A model generated the notes under the pieces. It did not search any database. It saw only the letters and a list, made by a program, of their open reading frames with translations, and had not been told where the DNA came from. Below are positions 11,373 to 23,900 of a DNA stretch of 64,000 bases, one piece after another. The translations under genes and the position numbers were made by a program. This DNA comes from Umbelopsis isabellina (lineage: Eukaryota; Mucoromycota; Umbelopsidomycetes; Umbelopsidales; Umbelopsidaceae): contig JAEPQZ010000003.1 in NCBI GenBank assembly GCA_016758905.1, positions 620,001 to 684,000 on the forward strand, in the 5' to 3' direction. The first letter of the stretch is position 1. Each line of letters opens with the position of its first letter.

Positions 11373-13152
11373 TTATGCAGCCATATCAAATCTTGCAGGC
11401 ACCGATGAAACATCGGCGCAAGTGAACTCTGGTTGCTGCACATTCTGGGGAGCAATACCCAGGTCGACCAAATCAAAGTAGGACCAGTGAGGCTCTGAAC
11501 CATCCTCGATTTTGAAGTTCCAGAAAAAGTAACCATAACTGGTAGAAAAGGCATCGAGCTGTCCTTGCACATACATCTTGAGGTAATCACGGTACTGGCT
11601 GGGCCACAAGGAGGCGTCATTGCGATATTCGCATGAGCACTTGTCACATATCTTCTGATGCTTGGTACCATCGGCTTCATAGAATGAACCATCCCAATGC
11701 GAGCCTTGGCCAACATTGTTAAGCCAAAGGGCACAATCAGTGTCAGCGGCACTCCATTCTCCGACAATGGTAGGTCCAAATCCAGTGGTCAAATTATGTG
11801 AGCTCTTGACGTAGTTGTAGGCTCCATTGCAGATACCATTGACAACCTTATCTCTGTAGCTAGATTTCATGGAGTTGGGGTCAAAGATGTGATAGATATG
11901 AGCATCTATCGAAAGAACAGTCAGATCATCAATTTAGACAAAGCATAATATATTAATAGTTAGAATATCAACTTACCGAGCATCATCTTTTCATATTGCT
12001 TCAATTTGCCCTTCCATCTGTTTAGTCCAATAAAGCCTTCACTAACACTGAGGTATCCATCGAATCCTGATGTACGGACAAGACGATAAGCAGCATCATA
12101 GAATCGCAATAGCTGACGAACTTCCATGTATCGCATGTTGGGCTCGTTCAAGATTCCAAAGATAGTGACGACGTTCTTGTATCGGGGAGATACAACAATC
12201 TTTGTGAGCTCATCAATAACTTCGAGGATTTGGCTGATTTCTTGCGTAGCATGTGTGGTATTCTTGGCCAACCAACGAACTTGACCTTGGCGGCCACTGT
12301 GATTCCAACCATTTTGAGACTGTGGAGCGGAATGCAAATCAAGGTTGACTCTCAAGCCGTACTTGCGAGCCCATTCTAGAGCTTGCAAGAAGTAAGCAAG
12401 CGACAGTCTTGGTACGTACGGGTCACCTTCCCAAGTTCTGACCGCCCAGAATCCAATAGGAATGCGGACGTGATCAAAACCAAGTTCAGCAACTCTGGCA
12501 AAGGTTTCCTCTGTGACCCAGGACTCATAATGCTCCTTTAGTAAGTCGTATGATTTCTTGGGCCCTAGCTTTTGAGTGAGAGTATATTCATCTATGACAC
12601 GCTCTGGATCTTCGGGAGTAGGCACTTTTTCGACACCCTTATTGTAGGGCTTGAACATGGATGGCTTGATGAAGGGTTCCAAAACCAACCAACCTCCCAA
12701 GTTGATGCCACGGATTGGCTGTTCGCCGTAGGGGAAAGGTTCAGACAACGGAGGAACGTTAGCATTAACTTGTGCGCTGTAGGTGAAGTTCATATCGTTC
12801 AAAATGTCGTCCAGAGCAAAATCTTCGTCCTTAACCAGAGAATCAAAAGCAGGGCTCAAATTTCTCTTGACCATACGGGGCGAGCTAGCTGTATCGCCGG
12901 CTACATCATTAGTGGAAAATCCACCAAATATTACACACAGCAACACAAATGAGCCAACGATACAGGATATAGCAATTAGTCTATTGGTTCGTCGTCGTCG
13001 TTTTGTGGCCTCCACTAGTGATCTATCTGTCGTATTGACACTATAGGGATGGCTCAGCGGAATATACAGAGCAGATATGTGAGTATTTGCGCTACTTACT
13101 AGTGCGATCGAGTACTGACTGAGTAGCCATCCTCAAATGGATTGGTTCCCAT
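11373..13152 (-). CDS. GH5 exo-beta-1,3-glucanase, type II membrane-anchored
   Basis: Three exons (13152-13100, 13040-11977, 11905-11373) give 549 residues. The first ATG at 13152 was chosen because only this frame joins the short first exon in phase; the ATG at 13131 does not. After a basic stretch (KRRRRTNR) comes one signal-anchor segment, IAISCIVGSFVLLCVIFGG, and no cleavage site is obvious, so the enzyme is probably membrane-bound and faces the wall. The catalytic domain is GH5 subfamily 9-like: RGINLGGWLVLEPF, HVRIPIGFWA, acid/base Glu in GILNEPN, nucleophile Glu in VGEWSAADTD, and GYFFWNFKIED. It should trim or remodel beta-1,3-glucan. Many Asn-X-Ser/Thr sites fit a secretory protein. 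Confidence 0.92.
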
Positions 13153-13472
13153 TGTTGTGCAAAGACAATTAAAAAATCAAGAACGGATCATTGACCCCAC
13201 TATCAAACATGGACGCTATTTATTGGTATGTAATTTGGGTTTAGCAAAAAAAAAAAAAACATATAAGTATTTAGAACCGGATTTCATTATGTTTAATGAA
13301 ACAAAATATTGCAAGGAAATTCCGTCTGACCAGTAAACATAACGGGTAGGAAGAGTAGCAGGCTCATCCACATTTTCCATGGCTGAATTTCGCGGCGTTG
13401 TTTGAAATTCCTGACGGGCTCTAGAGCTTACAAATGATGGATTAGCTATTGTTATACCAACAATAACTTGCC
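13153..13472. promoter_or_regulatory. Divergent promoter region, exoglucanase / BCS1-like
   Basis: This 320-base spacer separates the exoglucanase start (-, 13152) from the BCS1-like start (+, 13473). It should hold both promoters. An A-run lies near 13245-13258. I see no clear TATA box or palindromic operator. Confidence 0.35.
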
Positions 13473-15371
13473 ATGACGACTGCTCCAGACAATGTCGACA
13501 ACTACTTACAAATCTTATCACCGTTGATGCCTTTATTTTCCTACAACCAGTTAGAGACATTGTTATGTGCATGGGTGCCACATCGACTTGATACCATTTT
13601 GGACCGGCATGGTCTAAAGTCAGGGTTATATGTAGTTGACCACTTTATAGTGACAGCCACTATTGCGCTGTTGCTGGTAAGTGCTAAATTCATTGTAACA
13701 TACTGTAGAAGCACGTTGATACGTGGGAAACCGCGCGGCGAGAAACACGACCAGACGATATCAGTGACCATTCAGCCGTTCATCACAGACTCGTACCATA
13801 ACAGTTAAGTGTCGGCCGGGATGGCAATATTCTTTAGATAACAACTTTTAAATTTATTGACTGAGATACCTATTGTAAAAACCTTAGTTGCGAATGTTTT
13901 TCATCAATCAATGGCATATTTGATCTCGGAGAAAACAAAGGCATGGACTTTTGGATCATTCTCCCTCCATGCCCGTTTAGATGCTGGTCATGATGAAAAC
14001 AATCCTCCCATATTCAACGTTGTCCCTGACTTGAACCAAGGCAAGCATTGTTCTATCTATTTGTATCTTTTATTTTTCTGTGCCTTCTCTTTCGACTATA
14101 CAAAATCGTCATTGTACATTTTACACTTCAATAAACTCATTTTTCATTTGAATTCTTTTTATTACAGCTGTAGAGATTCAATATGAAGGACTACGATTTA
14201 ATGCTCGATTCATTGAGAACAACAAACCTTCCAGCGAAGCTCAACGCGAGCTGAATACACCTGATGATTTAGCTAGTCGCAAATTGGGTCCAATACCAGA
14301 ACCTCCAATTGAAATATGGTGCAAACCACAGCACGGTTTAGCGACTGTGGAACAATTGAGCAATATAATTACCAAAATTGCAAAGGAATATATGGAATTG
14401 ATGGATGCTCAAAAGAAAACCATACGATCACGATACGAGTATTCAGCATCTGGAAAATGGACCCGGGTGTGCAATCTTCCTAACATTCGTGGCTTGGAGA
14501 CAGTGGCGCTACCTCAGGAATACGAGACATTATTGCAGAGGTCACTAGATAGCTTTGAAAACAGTAAAGACTTTTATGCTCGGATAGGTTCACCCTGGCG
14601 TAAAGGCATATTGCTTTACGGATGTCCAGGCACAGGCAAAACTAGTCTGGTGTTTGCTATAGCGTAAGTATAGGGCAATACCGGAGCATTGCCGAGTTTA
14701 GAAAAATTATCTCAAACGGCTGATCTCATATCCGATTCTGACAGGTCGGCGCTGAGACGGGATATCTATTTCATGAATTTGAACAATATTGATACAGATT
14801 CCGAGCTTTTGAGTGCATTTTCAAGTATACCCAGCAAAAGTATCGTGGTCTTCGAAGATATTGATACAATGACTCCAGTATGTAGGAAGATCCGGACGAA
14901 GAATCCTAGTGTTCAAAATCATGATACAATTTTTTAACCCCATACCGGTCACTTTTTTTTTTTTATCATCTTTAGGTCCTTCACCGCAGAGATAACCAAT
15001 TCATCAATGACAAAGAAGAAAAGTTTGGGCTATCAAGTATGCTGGGTGTACTTGATGGACATACCTTAGAAGAAGGCATCATATTTATAATGACTACGAA
15101 TTACATGGACAAGTTGGATCCAGCTCTTACGCGACCAGGTCGAATGGATTTACATTTAGAACTGAAATATGCAACACACTACCAGATGAAGCACATTTTT
15201 AGATTAGTGACGGAAAGTGAGCTTGAGCATGTCTATCCCGGCTTTGAGCAAGAAATACCAGAGTTTGTTCTTCCGCCTAGTGAAGTCATGCAATGTATGG
15301 TGTTACTTCGAAACTCCACTCACTTGATACCAGACCATCTACGAGAACTTGTCAGGAACAAAAGGCTATAG
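13473..15371 (+). CDS. BCS1-like AAA ATPase
   Basis: Five exons (13473-13803, 13888-14040, 14168-14663, 14745-14877, 14976-15371) give 502 residues. A membrane segment lies near residues 50-75 (VVDHFIVTATIALLLVSAKF). Then comes a BCS1-N-like region and one AAA module: Walker A GCPGTGKTS, Walker B IVVFEDID, sensor 1 IMTTNYMDKLDPALTRPGR with the arginine finger. Bcs1 in mitochondria inserts the Rieske protein into complex III. This protein is a divergent relative; fungi carry several BCS1-like paralogues, and a typical internal mitochondrial import signal is not obvious, so the location is uncertain. Intron 2 (14041-14167) starts with GC instead of GT: AAG|GCAAGC. Phase demands this site. Confidence 0.82.
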
Positions 15372-15614
15372 TTTGATCCATAAAAGCATAAACATCTCCA
15401 CACAATTTATACATTCACCTGCTTGATGGCCATTATGTATGGCTCGGTTTACAAAGTATGGAACCGTCCATGATCAAAATTGTTTGGCAATGTTTCATAG
15501 GTTTGAGAAACATGAACCAGTCGTTTTTTTTTTTTTTTTTCCATACATCATAGTCTGTCCTGCTGCCCTTGAATTTTTTCTATCTTTACTCTTTAACTTC
15601 TTCTTTACGAAAAC

Positions 15615-16643
15615 ATGACCCAGGACATATCTCCATCAAGGTCTCCGATGTCAAGGTCCCGGTCATCATCATTCAACCTTAGGCTGCCGACCACGCCAGA
15701 GGAAGTTCATCACAGACAATCCTCCAATGTCGCTGAGCTTACTTTTGATTCCATTGACAACCTACCCAACTCCATCAGCAGAACAGAATCCCCGGACATA
15801 GAGGAAGCACGTAGTCCTCGAATAACTCCCAGCCGAAATCAGTCCACTACATCTTTGACATCTACAGCCACTCGATCAACCACTTGGTCTAGAAGGTGGC
15901 GCCATCGTACCTTTCGAAACTCAATATTCACCACTGCCAGTCAATTATCCAGGCCGCCGAGCTATAAGCAACAAGATTCCCGAACGAATGACCATGCTGA
16001 CGGCACAATTAGAGATACCAGCAATTTGGGAGGTTGGCATGGTATAGCCGCTCAGTTTCATGGCATCTATTTTGCTTTTTGGCTGGTGCTCTTATCCTTT
16101 CTTGGTGCAGTGTCCGTTTTTGTGCCTGGTCTACCTCAAGCCGCCATTGTACTTTGGGTGCCAGTGGTTATATACTTGTGCGTTGCCGTTTTCATGTTCC
16201 ATCGCAGGCGAGCGAACCGAGTTCATAATGATACAAATGAGGATCCTTCAGATCATACACTTCCAGCACAAGAATCCATGCGCCAAATGAGATTGCCGGA
16301 TAGTTATTATTTTGTTATCAACAACACAAAGGACCACGCACATCCCGTTGTCACATTGCTGCCGCCACCACCAAACTACCGTAACGCAGCCAAAGGCGCA
16401 CAACGCAACTCAATGGAAATTGAAGAGTTAGAGCCTACAGGGCCAGAAACTACTGAGCAGCATGAGTCGCAGTCGACTTCGACGGAATTACCTCTTGCGA
16501 GTGATCACATTCATATTACTATTCAGTCGCCAAGTTTGGGTAGCGGAACACCAGACTTGGGCAGCAACGAACAGTTCGAAAGCGACCATCACCATCACCA
16601 ACAACGCATTACGCCTCACTCACCGGCAGTAGCAGCCTTATAA
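15615..16643 (+). CDS. Unrecognised two-TM protein with long disordered arms
   Basis: A single uninterrupted reading frame of 342 residues. I do not recognise the family. Residues 1-135 are Ser/Arg/Pro-rich with many SP and RSxS sites, suited to phosphorylation. Residues about 145-200 hold two hydrophobic helices (AFWLVLLSFLGAVSVFVPG and IVLWVPVVIYLCVAVFMF) separated by a tight Pro-containing turn, followed by a basic HRRRANR stop. The C-terminal 140 residues are polar, with a Pro run (LLPPPPNYR) and a His cluster (DHHHHQQ). It looks like a hairpin membrane protein with both arms on one side, possibly an ER or tonoplast adaptor; that is inference. It is intronless, unlike almost all its neighbours. 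Confidence 0.7.
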   Translation: MTQDISPSRSPMSRSRSSSFNLRLPTTPEEVHHRQSSNVAELTFDSIDNLPNSISRTESPDIEEARSPRITPSRNQSTTSLTSTATRSTTWSRRWRHRTFRNSIFTTASQLSRPPSYKQQDSRTNDHADGTIRDTSNLGGWHGIAAQFHGIYFAFWLVLLSFLGAVSVFVPGLPQAAIVLWVPVVIYLCVAVFMFHRRRANRVHNDTNEDPSDHTLPAQESMRQMRLPDSYYFVINNTKDHAHPVVTLLPPPPNYRNAAKGAQRNSMEIEELEPTGPETTEQHESQSTSTELPLASDHIHITIQSPSLGSGTPDLGSNEQFESDHHHHQQRITPHSPAVAAL

Positions 16644-16776
16644 GCATTTGCATTATAAATCACTTGCTTTGCCACATATCGGCCAATCTTTTACATGAAT
16701 AAGGAAAAAGAAGACTGCCGCTCAGCACATTCATTATTTATTATTACACAAAACAACCACTCGTTACTACAAAATT

Positions 16777-19476
16777 TTAATTCACTGGAGCAACATCCTT
16801 TCCTAGTTCTGCTCTACTCTCGATATCTTGTTTCAACTGTAAATACCAGCCGACAGCATCCACTCGACGCATATCGCTTATACCATTGCCACTGACAGTT
16901 TCATAAACGATTTTGAGCAATGCAGTGGCGCTTCCTATCGGCTCGTTCTTGATCAATTCGCCAATATCTTTCATCATCATGCCAAAAAATGGACCCAGTG
17001 ATACCGGTTTCATTTGATCAATATAAGTGATAAGGAAATGAGATCGATCTACGACTTGTGTGGCGTCAAAACTGTCAATTCTCTTCCTCAAGTGATTGAC
17101 TGTCAACCATGCAACTGAGTCATCGATTTCGCAAAGTGCTTGCACCATGTTGGTATAGGCCAGCCTTAGCTGTTGATGTGATAGTTTTTGTGGATAGCTC
17201 TACAAAAAAAAATATTGATTTTTTAGTATGTTTGAAACATTAATAAAATAAATACCACTCTCATTAATTACTTACATCCAAAAGTGTTTTGGCATAAACG
17301 CACGCCAATTCTCTTGAAATTGGCTTTTTGGTTTCAAATATGCAAAGCACAACGGCATGTGCACTTTCAAAGAGCGCCTTGTCGTGCCTGTCACCAAGCA
17401 ACTGGTAGATGACCGGCAGTATATCGTTCTCCAATACATTGTCATTAACTGACTCCATGACTTGTTCCAGCAAGTCTACAAAAAACAAAGCTCTCTTTTG
17501 CTGAACCTCGGATAGAGCAAGGGCGTTATCGATAGTGTATTTTGAGGTATCTGCCAATGTGAATGTCAGTAGCATATTCTATGTAGAGCAAAATAAAAGC
17601 GATCATCATACGTACAATGCTCTCGGAATGCAGTCTGCAACAGATCATTCAGGGCTTGTACTTGACCATCTGTTTTCAAAAACGTCACTGCTGCGGTTAG
17701 AGTATTTTGATAGGCTTGAAAACCTGAAGCTGAGCCAAGCTTGTCCGAGATAAAGTTCAAGTTGGCATATGAAAGGACAATTTGCTGAGCTGCCGAGTCA
17801 ATTTGATTCAACCCTACTCCTCCGGCGGCATCTACAGCAGTTGTCAAGAAAATTGTAGTATATCCAAAGAGGACAGTCTTGTGTATATTCCAAACTTGCT
17901 CATATATGCGTGCATTTAATGATCTTTCTTCCAATGCCGCCTGATCAGAGCCTTCGGTATTAGCTGGTGGCTCATATGACGACGGATAATCAGCTTGTCG
18001 AACACAAGCATCCCAATCAACATATAGGTTATATGAAAATGAAGACAAGCTGGCAATTTGGTGGCTGATTAGTTGAAAAGCGGTGTATGCATGTTTGCGA
18101 CAGTCAGAGACTCACCGTTCAAGGATAGGCTGGACATAATGATTTACTATATCTCCCTTCTCTTTCACTTGCTTTTCAAGAGTCACGTGAATAAGCTTGC
18201 CAATTGCTCGGCAAAGCCGGCCAATATCCTTAAACATTGCATCTGCCGTGAGACGCTCCAAGTTGGCTAAGGTGGATTCTGAACTCCAGCTGACATCCCG
18301 AATATAAGCTCCATTTCTCCATGTGTGGGGGTTAGCTATTAAACCATTGACAAGGCAATCTAGTAGCAGCTCAATTTCCAGCGAATTCACACCGCCTTGT
18401 TGCAGTGCTGGCACACACTGGCTAGCCAAAAACAACACAACATCTGCAATCCAGATGTTAGCAGGCTATTGCTTTTCGGCTCTCACGCTCAGCGACTGCT
18501 TACCTTGCGCTTTGTCTATTTCTACCGCTACACTGGCCACTTTCCATCGCTTGGACTGATCATTCAAATATGTGCAAATCACATTCTCGCTCTCTTTCTC
18601 CAACGTGCGAACGGATTTTGAACGATTGCCCTTTGCAAATTGTAACATCCGGCTGATTATCAACATATATCCAGAAAATGAAGATAAATGATACGTTAGT
18701 TCCGATACCTTCCACTTCAACTGCAAGGTAAAATTTGCCACTCACACAAACCCAGCTGTAGCAGCTGATGACGCTGCCTTGTCCGAAACGTTGTCATGTA
18801 TACTTTGCAAAGCCTGCCATAATGAGGACAGCGCCTTACTATTATTCTTTTGGCGCCAACGTAGGTCGGCGGCGTTTTCTACCAAATAAAATACTCGACG
18901 CAAATGTCTTCCCAAGATAGATACATAACTTTCCAACACACTTACAAGTGCGTCTTGGCTAGTAGCATTGGCCACAAAGTATGATAAGCTTGCGTCAACG
19001 GTATCTTGCAAATCCTGATCATTCTCCACCTCGGCAGCAATATTTAAACTCTTGCTCAACAAGAAAGCAATTCGATCATCGTCTACTGTTCCGTTATTTA
19101 GACCAGTCAGACAGCTTAGAGCAATGACCGTATATTTGACGGAGGCGATGTCTTTGTTCACAGTCAAGATTTGTTCGAACTGGTCAACGACAAATGCTAG
19201 ATGCTGCTGTGAGCCAGCGAGATCATCTCCGGACAAAACAAGCCGGCGGATCCAGGTAGACCATAGACCCACGATGGGAGGCTGTACGTTTGATTCACCT
19301 GACTTGTAATGAGACTGGAGCGCATTCAACAGCTGTGGAGTGTACCAGGATAAAGGCAGATGCGAATTGTACTCATTAAGATGGTTTAGGCTCTTAGGGT
19401 TGGGATTCTTCAGGTAGGCTGTATAGCTCTCTGATAATGCAGAGGCTAGTTGCTTCAGATCCTGGTCATTCGACAT
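16777..19476 (-). CDS. PEX8: Peroxin 8-like peroxisomal import protein (probable)
   Basis: Six exons (19476-18748, 18720-18504, 18443-18116, about 18064-17616, 17550-17276, 17199-16777) join in phase to give about 806 residues. Exon 4 has two in-phase acceptors (18064 or 18049), differing by five residues. The protein is all-helical with no membrane segment. Blocks that recall fungal Pex8 are YANLNFISDKLGSASGFQAYQNTL, the SYPQKLSHQQLRLAYTNM region and a C-terminal DMRRVDAVGWYLQL. Pex8 links the docking and RING subcomplexes of the matrix-import machinery from the luminal side. Many Pex8 proteins end in a PTS1; this one ends APVN, so its import route is unclear. Its neighbour is a PEX26-like gene, which supports the call. 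Without a search I hold it as probable. Confidence 0.55.
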
Positions 19477-19594
19477 GTGTAAGCAGCAATGCAGGCAACA
19501 GCCAGTGTGGGGTCAGTTTAAGCGGGGATCGTATGGCGGGTTCATTGTTATCACGTGTAAATCTTAGTAAGGGCGAATTTGAATTTTTATTGAT

Positions 19595-20829
19595 TCAGAC
19601 ATAAGTTACTTTGGTGCCCATGCGTAGTGTGGCCCACAATTTACCAGCAGCAAGCTCCAGTGCTGCTCTCATCCGAGTCCTCTGTGATCTGACTAAACCA
19701 ATAATTAAGAGTACAAAAAATACGTAAGCAATAGAAGTAGAATTAATAGATATCTGCTTCATCTTCTCCAGCCAGTTATTTGACATTTGCTCCACCCGAG
19801 TCATGGTACGAGATACAGGCGTTGATTTAATATGCCCATTGGCAACATTTTTTTTTGGTTTCGTCTTTGGTTCTTGTACTGATTGAATTTGGTTATGTGA
19901 TTCCGTCGTTGCCTTCTGTTGCTGTCGCTGCATTTCTGCTTCAGCAGCTTTAGCTGCCTCAGCTGCTGCTATGGCAGCCGCTTCCGCTGCTTCTGCCGTT
20001 TTTCGTGCCTCCTCTTGTTTCTTATGCTTCTCTTCAACAACCTCATATTCCTTTTGTTGAATCCTTCGAACAAAATTCTGTAGCATGTGATATTTAGTAT
20101 CGACTATACTAGTGTATCGTATCGATGGTACATCCCTGCTTCATGACATTTACCTCTCTTTGACTATCTGACAGATATGGATTATATTTAATGAACTCTC
20201 GAGCAGAAGAGTAGTCTTGCATTGCTGTTAAGATGCTAGTAGAGTAAAGCTCCAGAACTTCAAAATATGCAGTAACAGGAGACTCTTCATCTTCGTTGGA
20301 TAGAATAGCAGATTCTGTCATAGGGCCAGCGACATCCAAGTCAGTATGTAACGAATCTGGAATATCAGCCAGCCATTCCTCAGCAATTTGTCGTCCCATT
20401 TTTAGAGCATCCAGTCTCAAGGCCATGAGTAAGCTATTATGATAAACAAGGGTTAACAAATTAAAAAAGGTTTGCTTGCATGAAGCATTGAGTCGCCACC
20501 TACCATACACTTATAACTGATCCATCTACGTTTCCGGCCACCTGTGAATATCCTTCTAACACCTTCTCCCAAACTAAATGCATCAGTTCGTTCTTGCTAG
20601 AACCTTTCAATCCTAGTAGGCGGAAGACTGTTGGTAAGTCTTTAGACTCTGCCAGAGATGTCACAATGTTCACAAACAGAACATAGATCATTCGTCGTAG
20701 TGATGGAGTGCTATCTGTTTCCGAGGTAGTCAGCAGGCTCATTGCCTTCATACAAGAATGCAGAGCTGATACATGTTGAGTTAAGAGGTATGCCCGAGTT
20801 GCCTTCTGGTATAGGCTATGTACAGACAT
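19595..20829 (-). CDS. PEX26: Peroxin 26-like tail-anchored receptor for Pex1/Pex6
   Basis: Three exons (20829-20504, 20433-20154, 20077-19595) give 362 residues. The N-terminal half is helical, TPR-like (YQKATRAYLLTQHVSALHSC). The block VLELYSTSILTAMQDYSSAREFI followed by LSDSQRENFVRRIQQKE closely resembles the Pex26 family signature, which in ascomycetes reads ELYT...W..AREFI. A long Ala/Glu/Lys coiled coil (EEARKTAEAAEAAA...) follows, then one hydrophobic helix near the C-terminus (STSIAYVFFVLLIIGLV) and a basic tail of about 30 residues. That is the layout of a peroxisomal tail-anchored protein. Pex26 (Pex15 in yeast) holds the Pex1-Pex6 AAA complex that recycles Pex5. It lies immediately upstream of the PEX8-like gene on the same strand and is divergent from the Lam-type gene. 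Confidence 0.72.
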
Positions 20830-20967
20830 GGTCCAAATTACAAAGTGAGGAAAAGCTTATGAGCTGACTGAACCGAAATGAAAAAATGGGGAAAATTCAA
20901 AGAACACTTCAATTTCCGTTCCCCGCTCGGCCAAAAAACAACCAGGCATCTTGTCCTTCTTTCTATA

Positions 20968-23900
20968 ATGACTTCAATGCAGCACGCGGATGCTCTTATA
21001 TCGGCGTCCGCTAGTATGCTGACTCTTCAGGATGCCGTGCTTGATTCTCCTATATATCGGGCCAACATTGCTCACATTGAGGACCAAGTCGACCAAATTC
21101 AATTATGGTTGGAAGGCTTGACAAAACAACTCAGACTCTATCTAGACGAACTCAATAGTAAGTGAGCTGACTTTGGACAAACCTCCTTACAACCAATACT
21201 TATGAAAAAATTGTAGAGTTCAATTTAACTACTAATGCCTTATGCAAGAAGGCTATTCCTCAAGGCGTCGACGAGTCGTTGCTTGGTAAGCTTACATCAT
21301 TCATGCTGTTAACAGTAAACCGAGACGGGTTTATTCACCCGTGTGTATTCCAATTCTACCAGACTCAGACTTTTCAAATAATATCATACGGTCTTTCACC
21401 GATGCTTTGCAGACGAGCCTTGCCTTCAAAACCAAATTGGTAAGTTGACAGTATCTGTTTGCGCCAGCGTCTTTCCCGAGGCAAGGCCATACATAAAAGG
21501 CAGTATTAAACCGAAATTCCTAATCGGTGTACTCCGCCCCTCCCCTGCTCTAGGTCAATGACATTGAAGAAGGCATACTACAACCCTTGACACAATTTTT
21601 GAAGACAGAAGTAAAGGACTTCAAAGTAAGTGACAATGAACAGTGACTTATATTGCCAGTAATACCTTTTAAGACTTCTTGTACAATAGGAATATCGGAA
21701 ACAGATGGAGAAACAATTGTCCATATATGAATCTCAATTGGCAAGATATAGTACACTTTCAAAAACAAAGGAATCTTCAGCCTTGAGAGAGGATGCATTT
21801 CAATTGTATGAATTCAGAAAGTCATATGTGAGAATGTGCGATAATTATGTTATCCAAGTCATTGCTTTCCGGACGTATTTGGATCGAACACTAGTCACTA
21901 GCTTCACAAACGCTACAATCGCTCACGTGGACGAGTTGGAAGGAGCTAGCGAAATATGGACGAGATTAAAATCGTCTATAGGGGCGTGGAAGAGATGGCT
22001 TGTGGAGGTAAGTTGGCAAATTCTAAAATGTGCACAAATATCTTGCATAATGGACTAATAGGTGGCGAATAGAATCGTCAAACCTGCGATTTTCAACTTC
22101 AGAAATTGCAAAAGACAAGAAAACATATTGAGAATAGCTATTTGAGAAAAGTTCGACCAACTCGGGATTTGGAGCACTATAGTTCGCCTACCCTTGTTCC
22201 TTCCGGTAGCGGAGCTATTGCCTCGCTGACGACGTTCTCACCTGGAGGTACTGCCCAAGCACTCGACAAGGAAAAGATGAATGCAATGATTGAGCAGTCA
22301 TCCAAGCAAGGATATTTATTCAATCGTATTGTTGTTGGAAAGCCTGCACGCTTTTCATGGGTTAGGAAATGGTTTTTCTTACACAATGGATGGTTCGGTT
22401 CATGTACTGTAGGCACAGTCAATAAGATCAAGGGTTCTATCACCGTCAACGATCGTGTTAGTGTCTTATTATGCGATATCAAAGTGGTAAATGACCTTGA
22501 TCGCCGATTTTGCTTTGAAATTGTTTGCGCTCAGCAGTAAGGACGGTGCTTTTTGATTAAAACAAAGCAAAATGCAGTACTAAATCCTTTTTCGTAGTCC
22601 TTCGTTCATGTTACAAGCGGAAACCGACGACGAAATGCAGAGTTGGATAGAAGCATTTAATTGTAGCAAACGCTTAGCCTTGGAAGATACATATGGAGAA
22701 TCGTCAGATCAAAATGAAAAAGCAGCCGAGGATGAGAAATCCGACAGTGCATCGAAGAGACTTAGCCTGGTAGCTTCGAAAGCAAAATCTACTACCGTAG
22801 TAACTACTGATGCCAGCTTCCCATCCACCGCCACATCCACTACTTTGCTACCTTCGGGTGAAACGTCAACTACAACATCCATAGTCACGCCATCTATTCA
22901 GTCTTCAAATGTTGTTTCTCGCCATTCTGGCAAGAATGCTATGAGTACCAGGGCTTTGACAACAAGTAGTTCGCTTACATCCCTACTTGTACGGGACGTT
23001 TCGAAAGACAGCTTGCATAAAACATCAGTCAATTCACCAGTGACGAGCCAGAGTGCCTCAACATCGGCAGTTTCAACCACTGGAGGTGGGTCGTCGAAAG
23101 AGGATGACTCCAATGGTTCACCTACAGGTAGCGTTGATGCTGCTCCAAATGACATAGCCTCCAATCATTCTACCTGGGGAATTCCATGGGCTCTTGTTCC
23201 AGGAATCAACATGTTCTCTGGAGGTGCCGATGGTTCTGCTGACGGAGGTGGTGGAACACCTGCAGATAACAAGCCGCTTGTTGTTTGGCCTGCGCATATA
23301 GAGACAGAAGTAGAAAAAGTGACACTCACTGGATACGACTCAAATATGGAGACCAAGAACCATGAGTTGAGACGATTATTCGGAGGAGTTTCTCCTGAGG
23401 AGGTGGTCATAGATGGTGAGTAGACATTTTCAATCATGCTTCATCGTCCATTCAACACCAAAAGCTTTATCTAAAAACTGCTTTACAATTTGTTAACGTA
23501 TATTATTTCAAAAACTTAGCATTCCCCGCTTCACTTCATCGACCTGCTGTTGCTGAAAAAGACGATGAATTAAACGACGAACCTCCTTCGACACCAATGA
23601 CACCAAGTATACCCGATTTCCCAATTTTAGAGGACGCTGAAGTACAGGAATTACCACTATCTAGTTTCGGCCATTCATATACAGGACGAGCTTTCTTGAC
23701 TCAGGAGACCTTCTGGTTCTATAGCTGCATGATGATGACATGCGTCAATACAGTAAGTGGAGCATATACGGTTTGAGAACGAACGACTGTGAAGTTGGCA
23801 GGTCTAACCGGTTTGTCATGTAGATTGCCGTCAAATTGAAAGATATTCAATCTGTGAAACTTGTTCGAGATCCATCAGTCGCAGGTCACGGCAGTGGCTC

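Noticed and set aside
13678-13708. Possible short intron in BCS1-like exon 1 (GTAAGT...TAG)
   Set aside because: Only about 32 bases, and removing it leads to an early stop; reading through joins correctly to 13888.
14689-14744. Peptide MPSLEKLSQTADLISDSDR before the BCS1-like exon 4
   Set aside because: It is intron sequence; splicing at 14664/14745 gives FAIASALRRD in phase.
22898-23437. Two minus-strand ORFs inside the Lam-type gene
   Set aside because: Antisense shadows of the Ser/Thr-rich linker.
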